Assembly (NCBI GenBank): GCA_009746045.1
Contig: RPFO01000156.1
Coordinates: forward strand, 1,669,381-1,733,380
Origin: Mesostigma viride
Taxonomy: Eukaryota; Streptophyta; Mesostigmatophyceae; Mesostigmatales; Mesostigmataceae
Direction of reading: 5' to 3'
Length of the DNA stretch: 64,000 nt
The notes under the pieces are model-generated. The model worked only from the letters and a program-made list of their open reading frames with translations. It was not told where the DNA came from and did no database searches. The translations under genes and the position numbers were made by a program. Positions 23,690-34,900 of the stretch are shown here, in pieces (the stretch's first letter is position 1; the number at the start of each line of letters is the position of its first letter).

Positions 23690-24067
23690 TGATCAGACAC
23701 TCCGCAAAGGTGAAAACCTTTGCGTTCAGTGCCGGGCCGCGGAAAACGCGGAAAAACGCGATCTGCAAATGAATCCGACCGGAATCGAACTGGGGACCTC
23801 TCGCACCAATTTTGCTGACTATAGGACGGACGTCTCCGGTTACCATGGCATCGCCAACTTACACCTACAGTCATCCGCAAAAGTTCTCCTGTCCGGGGAG
23901 TGATGCAAGCCTTTCGGATTTGGTACTAGATAAATCACTCGAGATCTGTGTGTAGGAGTACTACACACGTGTCTGCACGCGAGACTTGTTCAGTCTCGCA
24001 CCGTGAGACGGGCTGAACACGGCTGAATCCTTCTTTTAGTAGAAGGGGGCGTAGCCGGTACTATCGA
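23690..24067 (-). mobile_element. 378-bp hairpin-rich insertion with tRNA-like boxes in LINE-A 3' region
   Basis: It is flanked by a perfect 15-bp direct repeat, ATGCAGACGATATTT, at 23675-23689 and 24068-24082, so it is a discrete insertion. On the minus strand it carries a B-box-like GTTCGATTCC (about 23786-23795) and an A-box-like TGGTAACCGGAG (about 23836-23847), about 50 bases apart as in tRNAs, but acceptor and T stems do not pair well. Several separate short hairpins are visible (AAAGGT/ACCTTT, CCGCG/CGCGG, GTGTAG/CTACAC, GCGAGACT/AGTCTCGC). A tRNA-derived SINE is one reading. No coding capacity. Confidence 0.6.
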
Positions 24068-24187
24068 ATGCAGACGATATTTGTTTAAACTTTTGTGTAA
24101 TTATTTTTCTAATGAGATTAGCATAGTACTCCGTGGCATGCCTTTGCGCATGACACGCAAGTACTTACTTACTTACTTAGTGAGTGG

Positions 24188-25307
24188 ATGGCAAGTCTTT
24201 ACTACGGAGCAAAACGCACTGTAGCTTATGCAGTATAAATATCATGCATGCCCCTATGAAGGCTGAGTACAAATAGGGGGGAAAACTGATTATTGAGACA
24301 CCATCCCATCCCTGCTGAGACGCCATGCCCTAGCTTTTTTTGTATAGCTATGCTGATCTTCCCCCCCATGACAGGCTCCCCCTTCGCTGGGCATAGCTTG
24401 AAGATAATGGGGATGCAAGTGCCCTGGTGCACCTAGAGCAAGGGTCCTTTACATCCCCACCCTTGCAGGAAGTAGCTTAGGATGTATGATAGGCCATATG
24501 CCCTCCCTCAAGGGCTATGTGCTACATATACTCCCAACGGAGTTATGTTACAATTCAATTCAATCCCATCCCTTCCCACCCCGTCCCATCCCCTCGCCTC
24601 GCCTCCCGTTCCTGCTGTTCAGTTGAGTTCAACTCACATGATACTCAAGCCAGTAAAATTAAACCAATTCAACGCAATTCAATGCCATTCCTTACATCTG
24701 GAACATAAAACCTCCTGCCACCTAGTGTGCGAGGTAATTATTGTACCCAAACGCTTAGGGTTGGCACGCACCACCTCAGTGATGGCAGAATCAGCAAATG
24801 GCAGACAAACAGTGCATCCCTTTGTTACCAGACGTAGGTCGCGTTAGTAGTTGTTTGTGGATCGAGTGCTCCACACTATCCGAACAGGCAGATGCACGAA
24901 GAAATGCAGACACCATGCAGGTGCACACCACCACAACGGCCCCCCAGGTCTGAGACCTGGGGTACATGCACCTGCATCACATACGCCTGCAACATGGGGA
25001 AACTACAGGAACCGAAGGACCAAGGAACCAAGGAACCAAGGATTGCTACAGCCTGCACATCACAATCAGAGAAAGGTTACATCCATAGTTGGATAGCCAG
25101 GAGCAAGCTTTCGTACATCCATGCAGATGGAGACTTGCGCACAGACACTTGAAGGATCTTGCTTTGCATCTTCGACCCTACAATGGCAGGTTGTTTTCCA
25201 TGTTTCTCAGCCATGCAAGGAGACCAGAGTTGTTTGCACCCCTTGCACCCCCCACTTACAACCCGATTCGTAGCCCAATCGGCAACGGCATTGTGGCCCT
25301 TCCCGTT
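24188..25307. other. Intergenic stretch, no gene seen
   Basis: Apart from copy S2 it holds short AT-rich sequence, a CAATT-derived run and small repeats such as GAACCAAGGAACCAAGGA near 25020. I see no supported ORF. Confidence 0.5.
24402..24590 (+). mobile_element. SINE-like insertion (copy S2)
   Basis: The body matches copy S1 (1292-1459) from AAGATAATGGGG to the hairpin at 24525-24547, whose stems are CATA/TATG and ACTCC/GGAGT with loop CAAC and a single bulged T. The tail is (CAATT)n-like, drifting to CCCATCC. No target duplication was recognised. Confidence 0.68.
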
Positions 25308-26889
25308 TTCACAGTACGCCCTTCACATCTCGGAATCTGCTGGCGGACCTCATGTCTCCCTCGGCCTCCGCCATCGCGACCGCCTTGTCCAACGCGCCCT
25401 GGGCCCCCGCGTCCACGAGGTGCTGATGGTATACCGGTTTTGCGGCAATCAGCCTGGCCCAGCAAGCCACAAGGTTGGCCATGCGCCTCGTGACTGGTGC
25501 GTCCCGGTCGGCCCCTACTACCCTGTGCGCCATCATGAACTTGAGCGCGTCCACGAGCGTCTTGCACGTGGCCTCCTTGGGCCCCCCTTCCAGCCGCTGC
25601 ACGCCCTTGTCCTCCTTAGTGAGCTCCAGCAGCAGGTTGCACCCCCACAAGCACGAGTCGGCGTCCTCCTGCATCGCCTGCCGCATCACCTACAACGAGG
25701 TCTCCACCACTGAACCCAGCGTCGATGAAGCGTTCCTTGTTGGCGTTGTCCCCCATGGCCAGTTTGGTGGCAGCGATGCTCGCCTCGAGCTGCACCATCG
25801 GGTAGCTCTCCGCCGTGGCGATGTTTAGCATGCGGGCAATGCGCGGGCACGCGCCGCGCAGCTTGGTCGCGATGCCAAACTGGCCACACCGGCACAAGTG
25901 CCCCACCGCGCGCGCCCCCCGAGACGCCAGCATCCACTGGCTGTCGACCGCATGGCCCGCGGTCAGGTACTCCTGGCCCACCGCCTTGCCGCACACCGTC
26001 ACCAGGTTTTGGCACACGCGGTCGGAGGCCATCGCGCGCGTGTTCTCAAAGGGGTGCCCGTCCGCTGCGGCCACCGCGCATACGGCCCCGCACACCCCCA
26101 GGAGGACTTGGTCGCCGCCGCCAAACATCGAGCTGCCGACGAGGACCGTGCAGTGAAGGCATGTGTCCATGGCCTGAGGCAGGCTTGGGTCGATGCCCAT
26201 GCGGCCCTGGTGGGGGCATCCCGGGTCCCTGCAGTCCAGCGTCTGGGTGTATAGATTGTACAGGGACGCGCACCCTGCGTTGGAGCGAAACTGGACTTCG
26301 GGTTTACCATTAAGGGATGCGCGCCGGGAAGCTGGCGAGGATGTTTCGCACGACCATGCACCTGGAATGTGCCCGCAGCGCCGACTTTAGCGCAGGCACG
26401 GACGTCACTGGCGACCTGGAATATGCAGGGGTGGACCATCTGCGAGAGGTTCCACGCCTGCCGCTTGGTCGCGCCGGCCAACACCCTGGTCAGGTGGTCG
26501 ATCCCACCGGCCTCGGCAAAGGGCGCAGACGTGTTTGGGCTGGTGAACGCAGAGGCCAGCTTGCTGCAGACAGCCAACTGAGGGATGCCGCATTGGCCGG
26601 CCAAGATGCGGTCCAGCGCCTTGGCATACAGCGCGCACGCTCCCGCTTTCCGCGGGCTGCTGCTCTCCTCTGGGCCACCCAGCTGGGCTCGTTTCAGGAC
26701 TTGCACGAAAGCCGAGTCGTTGGTCTCGCACCACGTCACAGTGACGAATTCTTTGTTGTATGCGACACGGGTCCATGAACCACCGGTTGTAGGGAACCTG
26801 TTGTCCAGTTCCCGGGAGGCTGCTTCCACTAGCTCCTTTGCCCTGGCATCGGTCAGATTGCCGCCCAGGTCTTCGTTCGTGGTTCGCAT
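25308..26889 (-). pseudogene. Armadillo-like helical repeat protein gene, frame-broken
   Basis: Reading leftward from ATG at 26889, the first block (to about 26360) contains VEAASRELDNRFP, FVTVTWCETND and ARM-like segments (AGGIDHLTRVLAGATKRQAW). A frame change near 26300-26360 leads to a second block (26330-25730) with repeated ARM-like helices (GHLCRCGQFGIATKLRG, EASIAATKLAMGDNANKERF). A single extra base in a GGG run near 25717 and an in-frame TAG just after it precede the third block (25689-25309: CLWGCNLLLELTKED, HLVDAGAQGALDKAV), stop at about 25309. The codon pattern is clearly coding in all blocks. The first break could be a short intron; the second looks like a frameshift plus nonsense mutation. 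Function is unknown. Confidence 0.6.
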
Positions 26890-27873
26890 GAAGGGGTTTG
26901 AAGGCCGGTTTGTTAAGTGCTTGCAGAGGGTTTTGTGGTTCGGATAGTCCGCAGCTTGGCATTCCTGTTCAAGTTCGGGATGGTGTCAGGCGTTGCACCG
27001 CCGCATCATGGCATTGCAAAGAATTAAGGGAAAAGGTTAGCGGCTCCCGAGCGAACTTTAGGCATGTACTATTCGATTCGGCTGTATATGCTGCTGCAGG
27101 GAAAAATAAAAGGTGACGTACAGATAGGAAATGTGTACACATAATTAACAGCTGGCGACATGTCCTGGGAGCCAACTTACTCTCGAGCAATAGTAGACAG
27201 AGCGGCGCCTGGCGCATGTCTTATCACCCTTTTCTCTGCAATGACCGTTGAAGCATTCCCTCTGCATTTCCATATTTCTTATCTCAGGGTGCGTGCAATG
27301 TCATGCGAGACTTTTACAGTGAAGGCTACAACTATAAGGCTACTGCTGCTCCACCGGTCGTCAAAGTTAAGCAACAGCTCGTGATGTTTCGGGTCGTACG
27401 CCCCAACGCACATGTACCGTGTGCTTGCAAGTCGCCATCCTCGGTTACTCAGGCTAATAAGTTGATATAATTGCAAGTTAGATACTACGGTACAATTAAT
27501 TTACGCTGCAATTTACGTGTATTGCTTGCGCTGCTTGTAATTTTTTGCTGCCCTGCGCGGTGTGCGTAGCTCACCATGCTCCATAATCAATTTTACTATG
27601 CATGTTCGCCTGGCACGACATTTCTGCGTCAGACCAAAGAAGCGATATGCCCGATCAGATGTGAAAAACTTTTGTGTTACGTACTCACCCGGTTAGCGGT
27701 CGGGCAACCGGCGAGGGAAATAAACAACAACAACTCATCCGGTTATCTCTGTCGGATTGACTTCGTGGGAAATGACTAACAAACACCCTGTAATGTTTAT
27801 GGGCAGCAGGGCGCCACGTGGCATGCCAAGGAAGTCACGTCTACGCGAATGATTGTTACAAAATAAAAAATTA
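26890..27873. other. Intergenic stretch, no gene seen
   Basis: AT-balanced sequence upstream of the armadillo-like gene. Small ORFs on both strands lack any recognisable domain or codon pattern. Confidence 0.45.
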
Positions 27874-27913
27874 TCTCCCTCCCTCCCTCCCTCCCTCCCT
27901 CCCCCCCCCCGCC

Positions 27914-27963
<50 letters not shown>

Positions 27964-28485
27964 GTCTTTCCCCTCCCCAACCCCCCCCCCCCACTCACAC
28001 GCACATGCACACGCCCCCGCCCCTGCCCCCGCCCGCCCCCGCCCCCGCCCCCCCCCGCCCCCGCCCCCGCCCCCGCCCCCGCCCGCGCCCGCCCCGCCCC
28101 CGCCCCCGCCCCCGCCCCGCCCCCGCCCCCGCCCCCGCCCCGCCCCGCCCCCGCCCCCGCCCCCGCCCCCGCGCCCCGCCCCGGCCCCGCCCCCGCCCCG
28201 CCCCCGCCCGCGCCCCCGCCCGCGCCCCCGCCCGCGCCTGCGCCCACCCACCCACCCACGCCCACGCCCACGCCCACGCCCACGCCCACGCCCACGCCCA
28301 CGCCCACGCCCACGCCCACGCCCACGCCCACGCACACGCACACACACACGCACACGCACACGCACACGCACACGCACACGCACACGCACACGCACACGCA
28401 CACGCACACGCACACGCACACGCACACGCACACGCACACGCACACGCACACGCACACGCACACACACACGCACATGCACACGCAC
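27874..28485. repeat. Compound satellite: (CCCT)n, (CT)n, (GCCCCC)n, (CCCACG)n, (CACACG)n
   Basis: Five pyrimidine-rich arrays adjoin in order: CCCT units (27874-27910), CT dinucleotides (27917-27960), GCCCCC hexamers with variants (28010-28240), CCCACG hexamers (28256-28335) and CACACG hexamers (28336-28480). The steps GCCCCC to CCCACG to CACACG differ by single substitutions, suggesting one array evolving into the next. All frames are open by composition only. The complementary strand is G-rich and could form quadruplexes. Confidence 0.9.
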
Positions 28486-28977
28486 TTCCTAGTAATCTCG
28501 CCCCTGCCCTTGTCCGTGCCCTTGCCCTCGCCCTCCCCTTTGCCCTCGCCCTCGCCCTTGCCCTAGCCCTCGCTCTCCTCCTCCTCCTCACCTCGCACTA
28601 CTTATAGACGCATACATACACACACAGATGCTTCCCCTTGCGGTGCTTAAGATGGCGTGCCTTTGCCGGAAAGTGGATACAGTTTAGTTCAATGCCGTGC
28701 AGCTAGTGCTTGGAAGCCGTTCCTTGAAAAGCATCATCGGGGAAAGCCAAGTACAGAACGGCTGTAAGCAACAGCGGCTGTCAACTGGGAAAGATAAACG
28801 ATCTGAATTTGCATGGCGTCCAGCAACCAACCTGTGGAAGGCCTCTAAACGGACACGACAGTCCAAAGGCCAAAGAAACATTTCGACCAAGAACGCACCT
28901 AAGGCATGCATGCCACGCAAAAGGTTCCCAAAAGGGGGCAACCCGTCGTCACGTACCGATCATCGCACCCTGGGATT

Positions 28978-31900
28978 TCACCGGGTCGCCGCGCGCTGCT
29001 CGAGGTAACGCACCACTTCTGATTTGCCATATATACTGGCAAAGTCAAGCGCCGTATATCCGTTCTGCAAACACAGCAGATAATGAAACGCAAACTAGTT
29101 AAACATACAGTACGTTTTTACCCCCCTCCCCCTTCCAGGGATGTGTGTGCGGAATCCACCCACGTCTGTGGGCTATCAGCATGCTTTGCTCCTATACCGC
29201 ATCTCAATATGCATGGACCATTCGGTGCCGGAAACCCAAAGGATAAGTGCGCAGCAACCGCAACGGAATCGTCGTATGCTGCCAACGCTCCACGTACGCA
29301 CCAGGCAGAAAAGCGTGGCCTGAGCCAACACAAAGCAGTGAAATGCTTCGATACGCGCTTTGCCATCGAATACGGGGATGGGTCATGATACCGAATCTTG
29401 TTACGGTCCTGGTTGATATCGGTTGCACGCGCTGCGCCAAGGGTCACAACCCGATCTCAACCAGAGAGGGGATCAAACTGGGGTCCGCAGAATCCCGAAA
29501 TGCTTCTGTATTACACCATATTTTCCAAGTGCAGCCCTTGTTTACAACGGTCAGAGGTCCTTGTCTGAGCCATGTGATATACCCGAGCTCATTACTGTAG
29601 AAGTTCGGTGCCAGCAAGCGTCACAGCGAGCACCAGAAGGCAACGGTCAGACAAAATTAAGGTGTTGCTCATTCACAAGCTGTGACAACTTGCACCGTTG
29701 ACTCCAGCGCATGGACGGCACGCTAACTGGAAGACCTTAAACATGTTTATTTGTCACCTACACGAGTCCAACACACTTGATACTTCTGCGCTAGGCAAGG
29801 GATAAAGGCTGATCTGTTGAAAGCCAAAGTACTCTTCTCGTCCATGGTTATAGAACCTTAGTGTGATCAGATGCCCTTGCTTTCTTGCTTCGACACGATC
29901 TCATGCGTCGATGGCTAGCTGGTTGCAGCAGCTTTACAAAGCACTGGCGTACGGTCGTTAGTAGCGAGCACACTACTGCGCTATCAGGGAACAAGAGAGC
30001 CGCATTTACACCAGACATCATGCGGGCATGGCACTCCATTTAGGCAGTTGTCTCCATGGCTCTGTTGGAGCTTCTCCCACAGGACTGCTGACGTGCAAGT
30101 GAGCAGCAAACACGATCTAGGCACGGTAGCTAGGTCCCAGGCCAAGAGAAAACCAGGCCAAAGACACCACCCATTCATACAAGAGAGGACGTGCTCATCC
30201 AGTCCTGCGGAGCATTGGCTAGGGGATGCATCTGTACAAAAACACATCCTGGCTGTCGGTACGTGATGCGAATGTGGATCTGTGTCCTGGAAACACAAAC
30301 ACTGCCATGAAGACCACGGAGTGCACATGCATATCGAGCAACAAAACTCCCAGGCTGGCACCAGCCCAAGAGAAGGCCCCGCCAACACCCCACAGCAGAC
30401 GGGCAGCGCAGCTTGAGGGGAGGATGCCCAAGCACCCGGTGGGCACGGCCGGTCCCATCCCCAGCAACACAGAAAACACTTGTCAAGCACCCATGGCAGA
30501 ACAGTGGCCATTGTTGCAAGCAAGAACAACAAACAGCAAGGACCATCCAATGGGCTTGGCGCACGCACCCAAGCGGGCTGGTGCCGCTGGCAGATGCTTG
30601 GCAAGGAGAAAAGGAAACAAAAACAACACAAGGGCATGCCATCGAGGATTCAGCTGGAAGTGTCCGAGTGGGTGCACATCCTGGCCAGTCCAGCAACAAC
30701 CGCAGCGATGGCACAACGCGGTGGGCACCGTCTAACCACAGGTCCCCGCCCCCTCTGATGATGACATGCGCAAAGCATGGAAGACAGGGGACCAAGAACG
30801 CCACGCATCGCCACGGCATGCACAAGGCAAAGGCAACGTTGGGATGGCTGCCTCAGGCACAACATCGCCATCAGGCAAGGGCACTCACGCTGTCCCTGGC
30901 GTCCACGCTCATCCCCTTGTCCTCCACCAGGTACTTGACCAACGCCAAGCTGCCGCTCTTAGCAGCATAGTGAAGCGCAGTGCTCTCCCCCTGTGTTGCG
31001 AGCCCAGGGTGCAAAGCGCAGCCGTGCATGTGTGCAAGGCAACAATGGAGGACGGCCAATCATCAGCCCATGCCTCTGCGAACCCCACGCAACAACACGC
31101 TTGCTGCAAAAGTGTCGAGGGTCAGCGGGCTGCACGCGCACATGCACAAGGACGCACCCCCACAAGTGTCTAGGTGCAGCAGCGCACGTGTTGCCAGGAA
31201 GAGAGACCAGCGCGCAACAAGGGAGCGCCAGATGACGGATACGTGCCGTCGTGCCAGAAGCAAATACACGCGCGTTGCTCCTGGCGTCCAAGCTCAGCCC
31301 CTGGCCATCCACCAGGTACTCAACCTGCTAAGGCAACGGTGGGGTTAATTGACGGGCCAGGTTTCTATTACTCACAGTCGAGGACAAGATGAGCCTACTT
31401 GTTCTGTATTGGCACCTATTCGATGCCTACAAATTGGGGGTCAAGACGGCAGCAGGTCTGATCTTGTAAAGGCATGACGGTTCACCACGACTCCCCCTAC
31501 ACGCGTGTGCTCGGATGCCCTTCCTCGTGCGCAAGCTTTGACACCGCCTCATGGAGTAATGGCATGACTGCACCAGCCCAGGCTGACCTACTTGTCATAG
31601 CTAGCTCCTATTTATGGAAATGAGACAGGAACACAGTGGCTCTCGCGCCACATATCATGCGGGCATGGCACCGCATTTCGACAGGTGTCCCCATGGCTCT
31701 GCTTGAGCTTCCCCCAAAGGACTGCTGACAAGAATGCGAGCAGCCAATGAGATCCAGGCAAGGTAGCAAGGGCCTGAGACAAACAGAAAAGCTCACAGGC
31801 TCTGTCAGCAAGAAGATAACACTAACGCGGTCCTGTACAGCATGGGCGAGGGGATGCATCTGTACAAAACCCATCCGGGCTGTCGGTACGTGATGCGAAG

Positions 31901-34900
31901 GTGGATCTGCATTCTAAAACACAGAGCTGCCATGAAGACCAGGGAGTGCACATGCGTCTCGAGCAAGAAGACTCCCAGGCTGGCATGAGCCCAAGAGAAG
32001 ACCCCGCCAACACTCCACAACAGACGGGCAGCGCAGCTTGAGGGGAGGATGCCCAAGCACCGGATGGGCGCTGCCGGTCACATCCCCAGCGACAGAGAAA
32101 ACACTTGTCAAGCAACCATGGCAGAAAGCCAACGGCCATTGTTGCAAGAAAATAGAACCAACACCAAGGACCATCAAATGGGCTTGGCGCACGCACCCAA
32201 GCGGGTTGGTGCCGCTGGCAGATGCTTGGCAAGGAGAAAGGGAAACAAAAACAACACAAGGGCATGCCATCGAGGATTCAGCTGGAAGCGCTCGAGTGTG
32301 TGAACATCCTGGCCAGTCCAGCAACAACCCTAGCGCTGGCGCAACGCAGTGGACACCGTCTAACCACAGGCCCCCCGAGGATGACACGCGCGAAGCATGC
32401 AAGACAGGGGACCAAGAACGCCACGCATCGCCGCGGTACGCACAAGGCAAAGGCAACGTTGGGATGGCTGCCTCAGGCACAACATCGCCATCAGGCAAGG
32501 GCACTCACCCCGGCCCTGGCGTCCACGCTCATCCCCTTGTCCTCCACCAGGTACTTGACCAACGTCAAGCTGCCGCCCTCAGCAGCATAGTGAAGCGCAG
32601 TTCTCCAATTCTGTGTTGCAAGCCAAGGGTGCAAAGCGCAGACACGCATGTGTGCAAGGCAACCATGAAGGACGGCCAATCATCAGCCCATGCCTCTGCA
32701 AACCCCATGCAACAACAACACTTGCTGCCAAAGTGTACAAGGGGCAACGGGCACCACGCGCACATGCACAAGAGCGCACCCCCACAAGTATCTAGGTACA
32801 GCAGCGCACGTGTTACGAGGAAGAGAGACCAGCGCGCAACAAGGGAGCGCCAGATGACCGATACGTGCCGTCATGCCAGAAGCAAACACACGCGCGCTGC
32901 TCCTGGCGTCCAAGCTCAGCCCCTGGCCATCCACCAGGTACTCAACCTGCTAAGGCAACGGTGGGGTGAATTGACGGGCCAGGTTTCTATTACTCACATT
33001 CGAGGACAAGATGGGCCTACTTGTTCTGTATTGGCACCTATTCGATGATTACAAATCAGGCGTCAAGATGGCAGCACGTCTGATCTTGTGAAGGCATGAT
33101 GGTTCACCACGACTCCCCTTACACGCGTGTGCTCGGATGCCCTTCCTCGTGCGCAAGCTTTGACACCGCCTCATGGAGCAACGGCATGACTGCACCAGCC
33201 CAGGCTGACCAACTTGTGATAGCTAGCTCCTATTATGGAAAAAAGACAAGTTCACAGTGGCTCTCGCGCCACACATCATGCGGGCATGACACCGCATTTC
33301 GACAGCTGTCCCCATGGCTCTGCTTGAGCTTCTCCCAAAGGACTGCTGACAAGCATGCGAGCAGCCAATGAGATCCAGGCAAGGTAGCAAGGGCCTGAGA
33401 CAAACAGAAAAGCTCACAGACTCTATCAGAACGAAGATAACGCTAACGCGGCCCTGTACAGCATTGGCCAGGGGATGCATCTGTACAAAACCCATCCAGG
33501 CTGTCGGTAGGTGGTGCGAAGGTGGATCTGCATTCTGAAACACAAACGCTGCCATGAAGACCACGGAGTGCACATGTGTCTCGGGCAATAAGACTCCCAG
33601 GCTGGCACAAGGCCAAGGGAAGACCCTCCAGAAACTTCACAACAGACGGGCAGCGCAGCTTGAGGGGAGGATGCCCAAGCACCCGGTGGGCGCTGCCGGT
33701 CACATCCCCAGCGACAGAGAAAACACTTGTCAAGCCACCATGGCAGAAAGCCACTGGCCATTGTTGCAAGCAAGAATAACAAACAGCAAAGACCTTCAAA
33801 TGGGCTTGGCGCACGCACCCAAGCGGGCTGGTGCCGCTGGCAGATGCTTGGCAAGGAGAAAGGGAAACAAAAAAAACACAAGGGCATGCAGTCAAGGGTC
33901 CGGCAACAGCTGTAGCGCTGGCGTAACGCGGTGAGCACTGTCAAACCACAGGCCCCCCAGGATGACACGCGCAAAGCATGCAAGACAGGAGACCAAGAAC
34001 GCCACGCATCGCCACGGCATGCACAAGGCAAAGGCAACGATTGGATGGCTGCTTCAGGCACAACACCGCCATCAGGCAAGGGCACTCACCACGTTCTTGG
34101 TGTCCAGGCTCATCCCCTTGTCCTCCACCAGGTACTTGACCAACGCCAAGCTGCCACTCTCAGCAGCCAAGTGAAGCGAAGTTTCCCCAAGCTGGGTTGC
34201 AAGCCAAGTGTGCAAGGCAACCATGGAGAACGGCCAATCATCAGCCCATGGCTCTGCAAACCCCATGCAACAACACACTTGCTGCCAAAGTGTACAAGGG
34301 TCAGCGGGCTGCACGCGCACATGCACAAGGACGCACCCCCACAAGTGTCTAGGTGCAGCAGCGCACGTGTTGCCAGGAAGAGAGACCAGCGCGCAACAAG
34401 GGATCAATGCCAGATGACGGATTGCGTGCCGTCATGCCAGAAGCAAACACACGCGCGTTGCTCCTGGCGTCCAACCTCAGCCCCTGCCCATCCACCAGGT
34501 CCACAACCTGCTAAGGCCATGGTTGGGTAAATTGACCTGATTGGCACCTATTCGATGACTACAAATCGGGGGTCAAGGCGGCAGCCGGTCTGATCTTGCA
34601 GAAGCATCATGATCCACCACGACTCCCCTTACACACGTGTGCTCGGTTGCCCTTCCTCGTGCGCAAGCTTTGACACCACCTCATGGAGTAATGGCATGAC
34701 TGCACCAGCCCAGGCTGACCAACTTGTCATAGCTAGCTACTATTATGTAAATGAGACAAGTTCACAGTGGCTCTCGCACCACTCATCATGCGGGCATGGC
34801 ACCGCATTTCGACAGCTGTCCCCATGGCTCTGCTTGAGCTTCCCCCAAAGGACTGCTGACAAGAATGCGAGCAGCCAACGAGATCCAGGCAAGGTAGCAA

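Larger units (their letters stand above)
19181..24177 (+). mobile_element. Full-length APE-type LINE (LINE-A), mutated, with nested insertions
   Basis: A 10-bp target duplication TAGTGAGTGG lies at 19171-19180 and 24178-24187. Order: an ORF1-like region (19181-19718), an apurinic-type endonuclease (LRIATYNVRTL, VLGVQEHR, GGVGLL, later LDYILVRKC and SDHRMVTATLRL; about 19980-20810), a reverse transcriptase (GNYRGVCLQS, SQMGFRVGRN, LIFVDYTKAFDTV, GVWQGCVLSPYLF, LIYADDTTLVE; about 21500-22400), and a C-terminal region (LLYGCEAWTL, RHRRLLFAGHLARTDQVD) ending at 23652. The coding frame is broken by several shifts and stops, so the copy is dead. The 3' end is a hairpin (GTGGCATGC/GCGCATGACAC, 24133-24156) followed by (TACT)n. 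Removing two nested insertions leaves about 4.3 kb. Confidence 0.88.

Noticed and set aside
23761-23870. A functional tRNA gene on the minus strand
   Set aside because: A- and B-box-like motifs exist, but acceptor and T-stem pairing fails and no clear anticodon arm forms.
23690-24067. Hammerhead ribozyme or retrozyme
   Set aside because: I looked for the CUGAUGA and GAAA core in the right arrangement on both strands and did not find it.
27735-28607. Five overlapping ORFs of CV, RT, HT, AC and similar dipeptides
   Set aside because: They are translations of dinucleotide and hexamer satellites, open in all frames.
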